This document shows positions 1-8,887 of a stretch of 64,000 bases of DNA, in pieces. Numbering within the stretch: position 1 is the stretch's first letter; every line of letters begins with the position of its first letter. Where the stretch lies: assembly GCA_035455185.1 (NCBI GenBank), contig DATIFQ010000388.1, positions 1 through 64,000 of the forward strand, written 5' to 3'. The notes beneath the pieces were generated by a model. The model searched no databases, had not been told where the DNA came from, and was given only the letters and a program-made list of their open reading frames with translations. The position numbers and the translations under genes were made by a program. The DNA comes from JAEHDI01 sp035455185. GTDB lineage: Bacteria; Acidobacteriota; Terriglobia; Bryobacterales; Bryobacteraceae.

Positions 1-526
1 TGGCGGGGAGCAAAAACTCCCCGAAATTCTGGCCGCGGCCCGCACCGGGCCAGAACATCGCAATCGCCGAGCGGAACGGATACTGCGCTCGAATCTCAAC
101 CCACGCGAACTGCCTTCCGTCAGGGAAATCTTCGGGCGCACTCCCCACCGGGCCGCCCGGCCAGGACAGGTCACCTGGATTTCCGGTATCGAGACAGGCG
201 GCGAGCGTTGCGCAGGTGAACGTACCACGGGTAGCGGAAATGAACTCCAGGTTCTGCAGGTCGTCCGGCACGAAGCCTACGGCGTTCCGGCGAATCCGCT
301 CAGAGATATCGCGGATCGTGACAGTGCAATTGCTTGGGTAGATGCTACAGTTGTTGCCGTGCACAATGGCGAAGCGCGTGCCATCCTTGATGGCGCTGGC
401 AAGCGTGTGATAGAGCCACATGCCACGGGAGATCTCGAAGATCGAGATCAGCATGAAGATCACCGGAATCCCGACCAGCGTGAACTCCAGCAGGGTGCTT
501 CCTCGTTTTTTCTTGCTCGGCTCCAT
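1..526 (-). CDS. TadE-like pseudopilin/pilus assembly protein, partial
   Basis: The frame reads from an ATG at 526 down to the window edge without a stop, giving about 175 residues; its C-terminus lies outside. A short basic start (MEPSKKKRG) leads into a hydrophobic segment at about residues 11-31 with the 'STLLEFTLVGIPVIFML' pattern typical of TadE/TadG minor pseudopilins, followed by a polar extracytoplasmic part with four cysteines. Proteins of this family are small inner-membrane or pilin-like components of Tad (tight adherence) systems. The ATG lies 2 bases after the stop of the upstream TadE-like gene, so the two are co-transcribed and probably translationally coupled. Family assignment rests on the N-terminal pattern and the pairing. 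Confidence 0.75.
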   Translation of the reverse strand, partial: MEPSKKKRGSTLLEFTLVGIPVIFMLISIFEISRGMWLYHTLASAIKDGTRFAIVHGNNCSIYPSNCTVTIRDISERIRRNAVGFVPDDLQNLEFISATRGTFTCATLAACLDTGNPGDLSWPGGPVGSAPEDFPDGRQFAWVEIRAQYPFRSAIAMFWPGAGRGQNFGEFLLPA

Positions 527-528
527 AG

Positions 529-996
529 CTACGGCCTCGTTCTTCCGTACATCCGCGACTCGGCGGTCCGACTGATTGTGGTCTTACCGGTGAGCAGCCC
601 GGGGATCGGTATCAGTTGGACGGTCTCATATCTCACCTGCACGCGCGAGAATAACTTCCCGTCGGCATCGAGCCCGCTGGAGGCGTCCACCTGGACGCTG
701 GCCGGCAGGTCACTGCACGAGAGGTCCGTATAGGCGCTCGCTGGGTCCGGGACATTGGGCAACCGCTCCATTTCCCTCAACACCAGCTCGCACGCATATT
801 CCCGGTTCCCTGCCGTTCCCTCGCTTCGCGCCGTCGTGATGGCGGCCACTCTCGCGGCGTTCTGCACCGTGATGAGAGCATAAGCATAGAAGCCCATGTC
901 CAGCGCACCGACGAAGAGAAAGAAGATCCAGGGCGCCATGAGCGATAGTTCGACGATTGCGTGACCTCTCCGAGCTTCCTTACAGGGTTTTTTCAT
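529..996 (-). CDS. TadE-like pseudopilin/pilus assembly protein
   Basis: About 155 residues. A basic N-terminus (KKPCKEARRGHA) precedes the TadE signature 'IVELSLMAPWIFFLF' and one transmembrane helix (about residues 15-38), then a soluble domain. The ATG at 994-996 has a GGGGA ribosome site about 8 bases upstream; a GTG at 1002 is an alternative. It is the first gene of a minus-strand pair with the gene at 1-526 and lies divergent to the hydrolase at 1195, with about 200 bases between. Other tad genes would be expected to the left of the window. The product is probably membrane-anchored and part of a Tad pilus or related secretion apparatus. Confidence 0.75.
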   Translation of the reverse strand: MKKPCKEARRGHAIVELSLMAPWIFFLFVGALDMGFYAYALITVQNAARVAAITTARSEGTAGNREYACELVLREMERLPNVPDPASAYTDLSCSDLPASVQVDASSGLDADGKLFSRVQVRYETVQLIPIPGLLTGKTTISRTAESRMYGRTRP

Positions 997-1194
997 GCTC
1001 ACCGTCCCCTCTCTCTCGACACCTGCTTCGCCTTCAACCGTAAGTCTTACGTCGATTGTGTGGCAGGTACTGCGAACGTGTCAATGTATCTTAGGGATCG
1101 ATCGAAACTAGGAGTACTGTACCCCAGCAGGACGCCAATACCCCTGTTAACCCGTCTCGGGCGTAGACTCAGATGAGCGAAAGCGCTTGAAGCC

Positions 1195-3489
1195 ATGATG
1201 ATGATTTGGTCTCTCGCTCTGCTGGTTCAAACGGCAACGGCGCCGAACGCGCTGCCGGGCACTTCTCCTCTCCTGGAGGAGGCCGACTACGCTGTGCGGA
1301 TGGTCGAGGGCATTCACCGCTTCCTTGATCGCGAAACCGCGGCGGCTGCCGCTGCTCGCGAATCTCGATGGAAGCGTGCTTTCCGGACGCGGAACGCCTA
1401 CGAGGCATCGGTCGCGCCGAACCGCGAACGATTTCGAAGAATCATAGGGTTAGCTGACGCCAGGGTGCCATATGACGCGCCGAGGCTGGATGTCGTCTTC
1501 GGTGGCGCCGTGATAGTCGCGAAAGGTTCTGGCTATACGGCGCGGGCGGTACGCTGGCCGGTGCTGCCGGGCGTTGACGGCGAAGGATTGCTGCTGGAAC
1601 CGGACCGCGAACCCGTGGCTCGCGTTGTCGCGCTGCCCGATGCCGACTGGACGCCGGAGGCGATCGCGGGAATGTCGCCAGGGCTTCCGCCGGAAGCCCA
1701 GTACGCCCGGCGTTTGGCCGAACAAGGCGTTCTTGTACTGGTACCGGTCTTAATCGATCGGAAGGACAACTTCTCGGGGAACGCCGCGCTCGGGTGTCTC
1801 ACCAACCAGCCGCACCGCGAATTCATCTACCGGATGGCGTACGAAGTCGGACGGCACATCATCGGGTACGAGGTCCAGAAGGTCCTTGCCGGAGTGGATT
1901 GGTTCTCGCGGAGCGAGAAGAAAACGCCGATCGGAGTCTTTGGATATGGCGAGGGCGGTCTGATTGCTTTCTACAGCGCGGCGGCGGACACACGGATTGA
2001 TGCGGCCGGTGTCTCCGGATACTTCGGGCCGCGAGAAGGGCTGGCCAACGAACCGATTTACCGCAACGTCTGGGGTCTGCTACGCGAGTTTGGCGATGCG
2101 GAGATCGCAGGATTGATCGCACCGCGTGCGCTGGTAGTGGAAACTGCTCCGGGACCCGTGATCAACGGGCCTCGTCTGGAGACGAAGGAGCGTAAAGGCG
2201 CCGCGCCTGGTGCGCTCGTTGGACCGGATCCGCGTCAGGCGGGCAAGGAAATCCACCGCGTCCTTCGCTGGCACATGCAATTACCCGGTACTCCTCGCCC
2301 ACTCTTTTCGTTCAGTCTCGGCGGTACAAGCCGGATCAGCGAGCATGGGACGCTTAATGCGTTTCTTGAAGCGCTTGGCGCGAAGTACGATCTAAATCTG
2401 CACGGCGCTCCGCCAGGGGATCTTCGGACCGGCTTCGTTCCCGAAGCGCGGCAGCGGCGGCAGTTCAATCAGCTTGTCGATTTTACGCAGGCGGTGGTGC
2501 GGGGTGCCGAAGCGGCGCGTCGGAAATTCTGGGCGAAGGCCGACGCATCGTCGGTGGAAGCGTGGCAGCGCAGCACCGAGTGGTACCGCCGCTACCTGTG
2601 GGAGGAAGTGATCGGCCGGATGCCGGACCCCTCGGAGCCGCTTGAGGCGCGCACTCGGGGCATCTACGAACGGCCGAATTGGACGGGATACGAAGTCGTA
2701 CTGCCGGTATGGCCGGACGTGATCGCGTACGGTGTGCTGCTCGTGCCAAAGGAGATGAAGCCGGGCGAACGGAGGCCCGTGGTCGTCTGTCAGCACGGGT
2801 TGGAGGGCAGACCGCAGGATCTTGTCGAACCGAAGACCCCCGCGGCGGAGAATGCGTACCGGCGCTTCGCCGCGCGGCTCGCGGATCGCGGCTTCATCGT
2901 ATACGCCCCGCAGAATCCGTACATCTTCGAGACACAGTTCCGGCAGATCCAGAGGAAGGCGAACCCATTGAAGCTGAGCCTGTTCTCGTTCATCATCGGC
3001 CAGCAACAGAGGGCGCTCTCGTGGCTGTCCTCACTGCCGTTCGTGGATCCGCAACGCATCGGATTCTACGGGCTCAGTTACGGGGGCAAGACGGCGATGC
3101 GAGTGCCGCCGCTGCTCGAACGGTACGCGCTCTCGATCTGCTCAGGCGACTTCAACGAATGGATCTGGAAGAACACGAGCGTGGATCAGCCGTTCAGCTA
3201 CATGTTTACGCAGGAGTACGAGATGCCCGAGTTCGACCTCGGCAACACATTCAACTACGCCGAACTCGCCTCGCTGATGGCGCCACGGCCCTTCATGGTC
3301 GAGCGCGGGCACAGGGACGGCGTCGGGATCGACGAATGGGTCGCGTACGAGTATGCGAAGGTGCGCCGGTTCTACACCTTTTTGAAAATTCCGGACCGAA
3401 CGGAGATTGAATATTTCGACGGCCCGCACACGATCCACGGTGTGGGAACCTTCCGGTTCCTGGAGAAACATTTGCGCTGGCCTGAGTGA
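1195..3489 (+). CDS. exported tandem alpha/beta hydrolase (acetylxylan esterase/dienelactone hydrolase-like)
   Basis: 764 residues with a short hydrophobic signal-like start (MMMIWSLALLVQTATA). Two alpha/beta-hydrolase units can be seen. The C-terminal unit (about 490-764) has the nucleophile elbow GLSYGG with Ser628, a probable acid at Asp708 and a probable catalytic His at 745 or 748 (GPHTIHG), as in large acetyl-esterase and dienelactone-hydrolase-like enzymes. The N-terminal unit (about 110-330) has the same elbow position but reads GYGEGG, with Gly252 where the nucleophilic Ser should be, so it is probably inactive. It runs alone on the plus strand and converges on the gene at 3494. Substrate unknown; ester bonds in plant or microbial polysaccharides are plausible. 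Confidence 0.75.
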   Translation: MMMIWSLALLVQTATAPNALPGTSPLLEEADYAVRMVEGIHRFLDRETAAAAAARESRWKRAFRTRNAYEASVAPNRERFRRIIGLADARVPYDAPRLDVVFGGAVIVAKGSGYTARAVRWPVLPGVDGEGLLLEPDREPVARVVALPDADWTPEAIAGMSPGLPPEAQYARRLAEQGVLVLVPVLIDRKDNFSGNAALGCLTNQPHREFIYRMAYEVGRHIIGYEVQKVLAGVDWFSRSEKKTPIGVFGYGEGGLIAFYSAAADTRIDAAGVSGYFGPREGLANEPIYRNVWGLLREFGDAEIAGLIAPRALVVETAPGPVINGPRLETKERKGAAPGALVGPDPRQAGKEIHRVLRWHMQLPGTPRPLFSFSLGGTSRISEHGTLNAFLEALGAKYDLNLHGAPPGDLRTGFVPEARQRRQFNQLVDFTQAVVRGAEAARRKFWAKADASSVEAWQRSTEWYRRYLWEEVIGRMPDPSEPLEARTRGIYERPNWTGYEVVLPVWPDVIAYGVLLVPKEMKPGERRPVVVCQHGLEGRPQDLVEPKTPAAENAYRRFAARLADRGFIVYAPQNPYIFETQFRQIQRKANPLKLSLFSFIIGQQQRALSWLSSLPFVDPQRIGFYGLSYGGKTAMRVPPLLERYALSICSGDFNEWIWKNTSVDQPFSYMFTQEYEMPEFDLGNTFNYAELASLMAPRPFMVERGHRDGVGIDEWVAYEYAKVRRFYTFLKIPDRTEIEYFDGPHTIHGVGTFRFLEKHLRWPE

Positions 3490-3493
3490 CGGC

Positions 3494-6013
3494 TCAGTGC
3501 TCGCCGGCTTCGCTGGCCAGACGTTCGTAGACAGCGCGCGCTTCGCCGAACTGGCCGAGCACGTGGGTCTTTTCTTGCTCCGAACGCCACCAGAGCCAAT
3601 CAGCGGTCATGCGGCTGAGCTTGTCGATCCATTGGACGAAGTACTCGGCGGACTCCCGGCTCCGGATCTTCTGGCCGCCGACGTACACGCGCACCGCGTT
3701 GGTCGCTGCCTGGAGGAAGGTCGCGTCGAAGTACGGATGTGCGGGACCCTCGGCATAGAGCGACAACCAGCCGCTGCCAGTCAGCTTCAGTTGGGTTTTG
3801 AGCGACGCGCTTTTCTTGTCCGCGGCCAACGGGACCACCATCAGCACTTTGCCGTTGTGATGGATTTCCACCTTCGAGAGAGGAGCGATGCAGACGGCCG
3901 AGGCCTCGATGGAAATGGTTCCGCCTTCGGCTGGAAGTCTCACCGTTTCCCCCGGAATCTTCCCGTCCACGCGGAATTCGAGCAGCGGGCCGGTCGAGAA
4001 GAATGTGCGGCCTCCGCGGATTGCGTCGAGCCAGGCCTCGGCAGAAACGTCTGACCCGAGCCACGCGTACGCGCGGGCGCTGCCGATGAGTTTGCTGCGA
4101 TGCAGGTCGGTGATGGAGTCTTCGCCCCCGACCGGGGCGACCGGCAGGTCGTTGTTGAGAACGTGGTGCCAGACGATCAAGCCGCCGCGGCCGGCGTCCG
4201 ACCATTCGAGCGCATCCACGGTGCCGAGCGCGGCGTCGACCGGGAACGCCTTCGCATTACCTAGCCCAGCCGGCAGCGGATCGGCATCGCCGTACGGATG
4301 TACGTAGGTGGTGACGGCGCCTTGCGCACGGGCCTTGCGGAAGATGTCGGTGTTGGTGGGATAGAGGCTCTCGATGGCAGTGCCCTCGTAGCCGGTGGTG
4401 AAGGGCGACATGAGATGGTCGCGCAGACCGAACAGGGAAGTGTGGCCGTGGAACGGCGGCCGGTATTCCTGGCCGAAGATCAGCTTGCTGCCGGATCGGC
4501 CACGGGACGCCGGATGTTCTCCACCGCCGGGAGCGAAGTACTGGTGGTCGAGCACGCGATTGTCTTTGTTGGCGGCCTGGGCGTTGAGGAAGTCCTGGTC
4601 CTCGGCATCCGACATCAGCAGCAGATTCTCCGGCGTGTTGCGGAGGTTGCCGCCGTAATTCATGTGAACGTGCATCGAACCGTTGTGCCAGCCTTTTGCG
4701 GAGAAGTCGGCGAGGCGGCGCAGAGTGAGCGTTAATTCCGCGTCGCCTCCGGCAGGCACTTCCGTCTTCGCCAAGGCCGGAATGAATTCAAAACCTTTGA
4801 GCGCCTCGACGGTCACTGTCCCGGCCGGTAACTCGACCGTGAACGCGCCGGCGGTGTGAAACAGGTGGCGGCCGGACGCGCCGATGCGGGAGTAGACATC
4901 CGTGGGCGTGTAGAACTTTCCGTCGGCGGCATTCAGATGGACGCGCGCCGGTGTGGGCTTATCCGTGCCTGCGTCGATCACTCGTACGCGCAGCGTGCCC
5001 ATGGGGCGCTTCCATTTGCGCGAGGTAATGCGGATAACCCTGTTTGCACCTCCGTACGTTTCGAGCAGCGCGAGCTGCGGTAGCCCACCGTCGTTCGAGA
5101 TGTAGGCAATCCACTCCCCGTCGGGAGACCATCGTGGGTGAAAGCGGTCGAACTCACCGAAGGTGAGCTCGTACGGCGCACCGCCTTCGATCGGAATCAC
5201 GTAGAGGTTGTCGAACTGGTCGGCGGCGCCCCCGGTGGAGGAGTAGAGGATTCGCTTCCCGTCGATCGACACGTGCGGCCGGGTGCGATACAGAGTCTGT
5301 TCGGCGAGGATTCGCTTTGCCTTGAGGATGCCATCCGGTTCCGCGGGCATGCGCCACAGGTCACCGGCTCCGAGGGGGACACCGCGATTCGAAACGAACA
5401 CGATCTCCTTGCCGTCCGGAGCCCAGGCGGGTTGAGTATGCATGTCCCACGGACCAAAGTAGAGGCGGTCGCGAGGGTATTGGTTATCGCGAGTGACCGC
5501 AATCTCCTCACCGGCCCAATCTCCGTCGCGAATCGGACGCACGAAAATGTTGAAGTGACCATTTGGCTTGGAGGAGACGTAGGCGAGCCGCATTCCATCG
5601 GGCGAGAAGATGGGGTCGAGGTAGACCTGAGAGTCACTGGTCAGCGCCCGGGTCCGTCCACTCTTCAGATCGAGAATTTCCAGTTGGATCTTCGCCCCGT
5701 CGTCATCGGCGGTGTAAACGATCCAGCGGCCATCGGGCGACCAGGCGGGAGACGAGTGGTACGTGGTTCCGTAGGTCAGTTCCTCCGCTCCGCCCGTGCG
5801 CGGATCGACCTTCCAGATGGACCCCTGCATCGCGACGGCGATCCATTTCCCGTCCGGCGACCAGCACGGCGCCCAGGGCGTCGAGCCCGGCGCCGGCGGG
5901 ATGTAGTAGTTGTGCATGTAGTTGCCGGCTTGCCGGACGGCAGGGTACGGGTTTGGCCTCGCCCAAACGGAGAGCGCGGCCGCGGCGAGAAGCGGCAGTG
6001 CGTTTCGGATCAC
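3494..6013 (-). CDS. TolB-type beta-propeller fused to CehA/McbA-like (PHP) metallohydrolase, exported
   Basis: About 839 residues from a GTG at 6011-6013; starting there gives a clean signal peptide (VIRNALPLLAAAALSVWA), whereas an upstream start would run back into the preceding gene. Residues about 50-370 hold at least six PD40/TolB repeats ('SPDGKWIAV', 'SPDGRWIVYT', 'SPDGMRLAYV', 'APDGKEIVFV', 'SPDGEWIAYI'). From about residue 440 a metal-dependent hydrolase part begins with 'HNGSMHVHMNYGG' and later 'VHPYG' and 'GSDVS', matching the CehA/McbA branch of the PHP superfamily. It starts 13 bases after the stop of the aldo/keto reductase gene, so it is probably in the same operon. The propeller may bind a substrate or the cell wall. 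Substrate cannot be predicted. Confidence 0.75.
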   Translation of the reverse strand: MIRNALPLLAAAALSVWARPNPYPAVRQAGNYMHNYYIPPAPGSTPWAPCWSPDGKWIAVAMQGSIWKVDPRTGGAEELTYGTTYHSSPAWSPDGRWIVYTADDDGAKIQLEILDLKSGRTRALTSDSQVYLDPIFSPDGMRLAYVSSKPNGHFNIFVRPIRDGDWAGEEIAVTRDNQYPRDRLYFGPWDMHTQPAWAPDGKEIVFVSNRGVPLGAGDLWRMPAEPDGILKAKRILAEQTLYRTRPHVSIDGKRILYSSTGGAADQFDNLYVIPIEGGAPYELTFGEFDRFHPRWSPDGEWIAYISNDGGLPQLALLETYGGANRVIRITSRKWKRPMGTLRVRVIDAGTDKPTPARVHLNAADGKFYTPTDVYSRIGASGRHLFHTAGAFTVELPAGTVTVEALKGFEFIPALAKTEVPAGGDAELTLTLRRLADFSAKGWHNGSMHVHMNYGGNLRNTPENLLLMSDAEDQDFLNAQAANKDNRVLDHQYFAPGGGEHPASRGRSGSKLIFGQEYRPPFHGHTSLFGLRDHLMSPFTTGYEGTAIESLYPTNTDIFRKARAQGAVTTYVHPYGDADPLPAGLGNAKAFPVDAALGTVDALEWSDAGRGGLIVWHHVLNNDLPVAPVGGEDSITDLHRSKLIGSARAYAWLGSDVSAEAWLDAIRGGRTFFSTGPLLEFRVDGKIPGETVRLPAEGGTISIEASAVCIAPLSKVEIHHNGKVLMVVPLAADKKSASLKTQLKLTGSGWLSLYAEGPAHPYFDATFLQAATNAVRVYVGGQKIRSRESAEYFVQWIDKLSRMTADWLWWRSEQEKTHVLGQFGEARAVYERLASEAGEH

Positions 6014-6026
6014 ATGCGGAAGAATA

Positions 6027-6986
6027 CTAGCCGCCGCGGTACTCAAGCAAGGGGGCGGCGCCCGCACGGGCCTGCACGTTGCGCTTCCAATCTTCAAGCG
6101 CCGGTCCAGCGATCGGCTGTCCACGTTTGCGCATTGCATCCATTTCGGAAGCGGTCAGCGGCTGGAACTCTCGCGCAACCCGGACGTCGTCCTCGATCTG
6201 GCCGATGGTCGTGCAGCCGATGGCGGTGCAATGGACAGGGAGGCTCAGCACGTAGCGCAGGCACTCCCGGACGCTGAACTCGGAAAGCAGCTTGGCGTTG
6301 CCAAAGTTCTTCATGCCCTGAATGCCGAGGCCGCGCTCCACCGCAAGGGGCAAGACGAGTTGCTCGAAGCTGAGGTAAGACGGATCGGCGGCGTGGAGCG
6401 GCATGAGGATGGTGTCGTATTTGTCATAGCGCTTCAGCATCTCCAGGTGGACGTGAGGGTCGTGGTGGCCGGTGAAGCCGATGAAGCGACACTTGCCGGC
6501 TTTCTTCGCCGCTTCAAAGGCCTCGATGGCGCCGCCGGGTGCGAAGATCCGGTCCACGTCCTCCATTTCGCTCACGGAGTGGATCTGCCAGAGGTCCAGG
6601 TAGTCGGTCTTCATCGCCTTTAGCGACAGAACGAGGTCGGCTTCGGCTCCCTCGCGCGTGCGCTGAACGCTCTTGGTCGTGATGAAAACGTTCTTTCGGA
6701 ACTCGGGCAGGACGGCTCCGTAGACTTCCTCCGACCGTCCCTTGCCGTAGGCGCGTGCGTTGTCGAAGTAGTTGACGCCGAGGTCATAGGCGCGACGCAC
6801 CACCGCCTTGGCCTCATCGAGCGGAGCCAGGTCCAAACGGCCTCCAGCCTGACCGATGACGGTCAGCTTCTCGCCGGTCTTTCCGAAGACACGCTTCGGA
6901 ATGTCCCCGGCCTTCAGCTTCTGAGACCGGGCAGCCGGGGCCACCAGACCAGCGAAAGCTCCACCAACGAATACGCGACGTTTCAT
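6027..6986 (-). CDS. aldo/keto reductase with export signal
   Basis: 319 residues. The ATG at 6986 has a GGAGGA ribosome site 5-6 bases upstream. The N-terminus (MKRRVFVGGAFAGL) resembles a short Tat-type signal. The catalytic tetrad of the aldo/keto reductase family is recognisable: Asp75 and Tyr80 ('FDNARAYG'), Lys105 ('TTKS') and His136 ('QIHS'). Family members reduce carbonyls or oxidise alcohols and sugars with NADP(H); if this one is truly exported its cofactor must be bound before export, as in glucose-fructose oxidoreductase. It sits between the methyltransferase and the propeller-PHP gene on the same strand. Substrate unknown. Confidence 0.85.
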   Translation of the reverse strand: MKRRVFVGGAFAGLVAPAARSQKLKAGDIPKRVFGKTGEKLTVIGQAGGRLDLAPLDEAKAVVRRAYDLGVNYFDNARAYGKGRSEEVYGAVLPEFRKNVFITTKSVQRTREGAEADLVLSLKAMKTDYLDLWQIHSVSEMEDVDRIFAPGGAIEAFEAAKKAGKCRFIGFTGHHDPHVHLEMLKRYDKYDTILMPLHAADPSYLSFEQLVLPLAVERGLGIQGMKNFGNAKLLSEFSVRECLRYVLSLPVHCTAIGCTTIGQIEDDVRVAREFQPLTASEMDAMRKRGQPIAGPALEDWKRNVQARAGAAPLLEYRGG

Positions 6987-7050
6987 GGTTGCTCCTCCGA
7001 GGCTTACCTGCATGATAATGCAGTTCGTCTCGCCCGGTGCGGTGCGTACC

Positions 7051-8160
7051 TCACGGCAGCAGCCGGTAGAAGCGGAACAGGAAGTTATCGATGGGAAGAA
7101 TCTCCACATCGCGGAAGCCTGCTTCCATGGCGTAGCGCCGCAGCGTAGACGGCCGCATGGCCGCACCGGTCGCGGCGGAAGGTTGGTCGGCCATCCCCGA
7201 GGGCAGGCAGTGCAGAACGCTGAACCCGTACATCAGGCGCTCGACGACGGACGCTCCGGGTTGGAACTCCTCGCCAACCCGCTCGTCCACTACCAGCACC
7301 GTGCCGTCGTCTTTTGCCAGGCGGCGCATGGCGCGCAGCGCGCCAACCGGGTTCGACATGTCATGGATACATTCGAACGCGGTGACCAGGTCGTACTGTC
7401 CCGCGAGCCCGGGGTCGCCGGCATCCCGGACGAAGAACCGCACGCGCTCACCAATAGCGTACTGTCCCGCATTCGCCCGGGCGAGTTCGATCGACGGCCC
7501 GTCGAGATCAAAGCCGTCCACTCGGACGTTCGGATAGTGCAGCGCAATGCCGATGCTTGACCAACCCGCGCCGCAGCCGACATCCGCCACGCGGGGCGGA
7601 CTGACGCCCAACATGCGCGAGTGGACATCCGGAATCGCAGGCAGCCACTCCTTGCCCAGTTGATACAGGAACGCGGCGCGGTTGATTCGCGCCTGTCCTT
7701 CACGTACGTCAGCGCCGTAGGCTGCGAACGGGACCCCGCCGCCGGTGCGAAACGCGGTCAGCAGCGCGTCAATCGGGCGGACTGCTCCGGCGACGATTTG
7801 CGCGAGGGGCGCGAGGTAGTTCAGGCTATCGCGTTGGGCAAGGACCTCTTCATGGCCGGACGGAAGGCAGAAACGCCGCGCGCCATTCCCGCCGGTGGTC
7901 TCTTTCACATCCAGGATGCCCGCCATGGCCTGCTGTTCGAGCCACTCTCGCGCGTAGCGCTCGTGCGTGCCGGTGCGTGCGGCGAGCTCCGCCGAGGTCA
8001 GCGGCCCGTCAGCGGAAAGCACTTCATAGAACCCCAGCCGGTCGCCGAGATGGATTGTGAAGATATCGAAGGCTCCAAGCGCCGATTGGAAGAGCCGTTC
8101 GATGAATGCATCTCGTCGCGCCGCCGTCTGTTCGGTTTCGAATTGTGTCGCTGTTGCCAT
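7051..8160 (-). CDS. class I SAM-dependent methyltransferase with N-terminal winged-helix domain
   Basis: 369 residues. The first 100 or so residues ('LTSAELAARTGTHERYAREWL') form the winged-helix/dimerisation domain common to O-methyltransferases and related enzymes. SAM motif I is 'VADVGCGAGWSSI' at about residues 190-202, followed by 'VDGFDLD' and later 'FECIHDM'. A GGGAGG ribosome site lies 5 bases before the ATG. It is the first gene of the minus-strand set that continues into the aldo/keto reductase (64 bases apart) and is divergent to the ECF sigma gene. It is cytoplasmic. Small-molecule methyl acceptor unknown. Confidence 0.85.
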   Translation of the reverse strand: MATATQFETEQTAARRDAFIERLFQSALGAFDIFTIHLGDRLGFYEVLSADGPLTSAELAARTGTHERYAREWLEQQAMAGILDVKETTGGNGARRFCLPSGHEEVLAQRDSLNYLAPLAQIVAGAVRPIDALLTAFRTGGGVPFAAYGADVREGQARINRAAFLYQLGKEWLPAIPDVHSRMLGVSPPRVADVGCGAGWSSIGIALHYPNVRVDGFDLDGPSIELARANAGQYAIGERVRFFVRDAGDPGLAGQYDLVTAFECIHDMSNPVGALRAMRRLAKDDGTVLVVDERVGEEFQPGASVVERLMYGFSVLHCLPSGMADQPSAATGAAMRPSTLRRYAMEAGFRDVEILPIDNFLFRFYRLLP

Positions 8161-8296
8161 GGTTGCCTCCCACGTGCTCGGTTCTTTTCCGTAAACTGGT
8201 CTTAACCGGGAGGGGTTCGGAACCGAGCGACTTGCCCCTCATCTGGGAATGCGAAAAAACGGAGCGGGACCCGACACGCACGGGCGATTTTTTTCG

Positions 8297-8881
8297 ATGA
8301 GCGAGGTCTCCGAAGGCACAGGGCCGGCCGACGTGACGCAGCTTCTGGGGGAGTTGCGCTCGGGTTCGCGCTCGGCCGCGGAACGTCTTTTCCCCCTTGT
8401 TTATGAGGAACTTAGGCGGCTCGCCAGGGGACAACTCCGGCGGGAGCATGGTGACCACACACTCCAGCCAACGGCGCTCGTTCACGAGGTATACCTGAAG
8501 CTTGCGGGTTCAGCGCCCGAGCGGTGGCGGGACCGAGCGCACTTCCTCGGGATCGCGGCGCGGGCGATGCGCCAGGTCCTTGTGGATCACGCGCGTCGCC
8601 GCATGGCGGAGAAGCGCGGAGGACAGTGGGAACGGACAACGCTCGCCGAGGGCCGGTACGGCATCGCGGCGACACTGGAGGACCTCGTCGCGCTCGATGC
8701 CGCACTCGACCGGCTGGATGCAGTCGATCCACGCCTGCGGCAGGTGGTGGAGCACCGCTACTTCGCGGGTCTTACCGACCGCGAAATCGCAGAGGTGATG
8801 GGTATTACGGAGCGAACCGTTCAGCGTGATTGGGCGCGTGCAAGGGCGTGGCTATACAAGGAGCTATATCCGGCTCCATAG
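8297..8881 (+). CDS. ECF-family RNA polymerase sigma factor (SigX6/TIGR02999-like)
   Basis: About 194 residues when started at the ATG at 8297 (MSEVSEGTG); the frame is open further upstream, but the extra residues look non-conserved. Region 2 ('FPLVYEELRRLARGQLRREHGDHTLQP') and region 4 with its helix-turn-helix ('LTDREIAEVMGITERTVQRDW') are clear. This form, with 'TLQPTALVHEVYLKL' and 'AHFLGIAARAMRQVLVDHARR', is the ECF group expanded in Acidobacteria and Planctomycetes. It is followed 6 bases later by a Ser/Thr kinase gene, the standard arrangement for this group, where the kinase is thought to control or be controlled with the sigma factor. No anti-sigma gene is seen. Confidence 0.92.
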   Translation: MSEVSEGTGPADVTQLLGELRSGSRSAAERLFPLVYEELRRLARGQLRREHGDHTLQPTALVHEVYLKLAGSAPERWRDRAHFLGIAARAMRQVLVDHARRRMAEKRGGQWERTTLAEGRYGIAATLEDLVALDAALDRLDAVDPRLRQVVEHRYFAGLTDREIAEVMGITERTVQRDWARARAWLYKELYPAP

Positions 8882-8887
8882 ACGACG

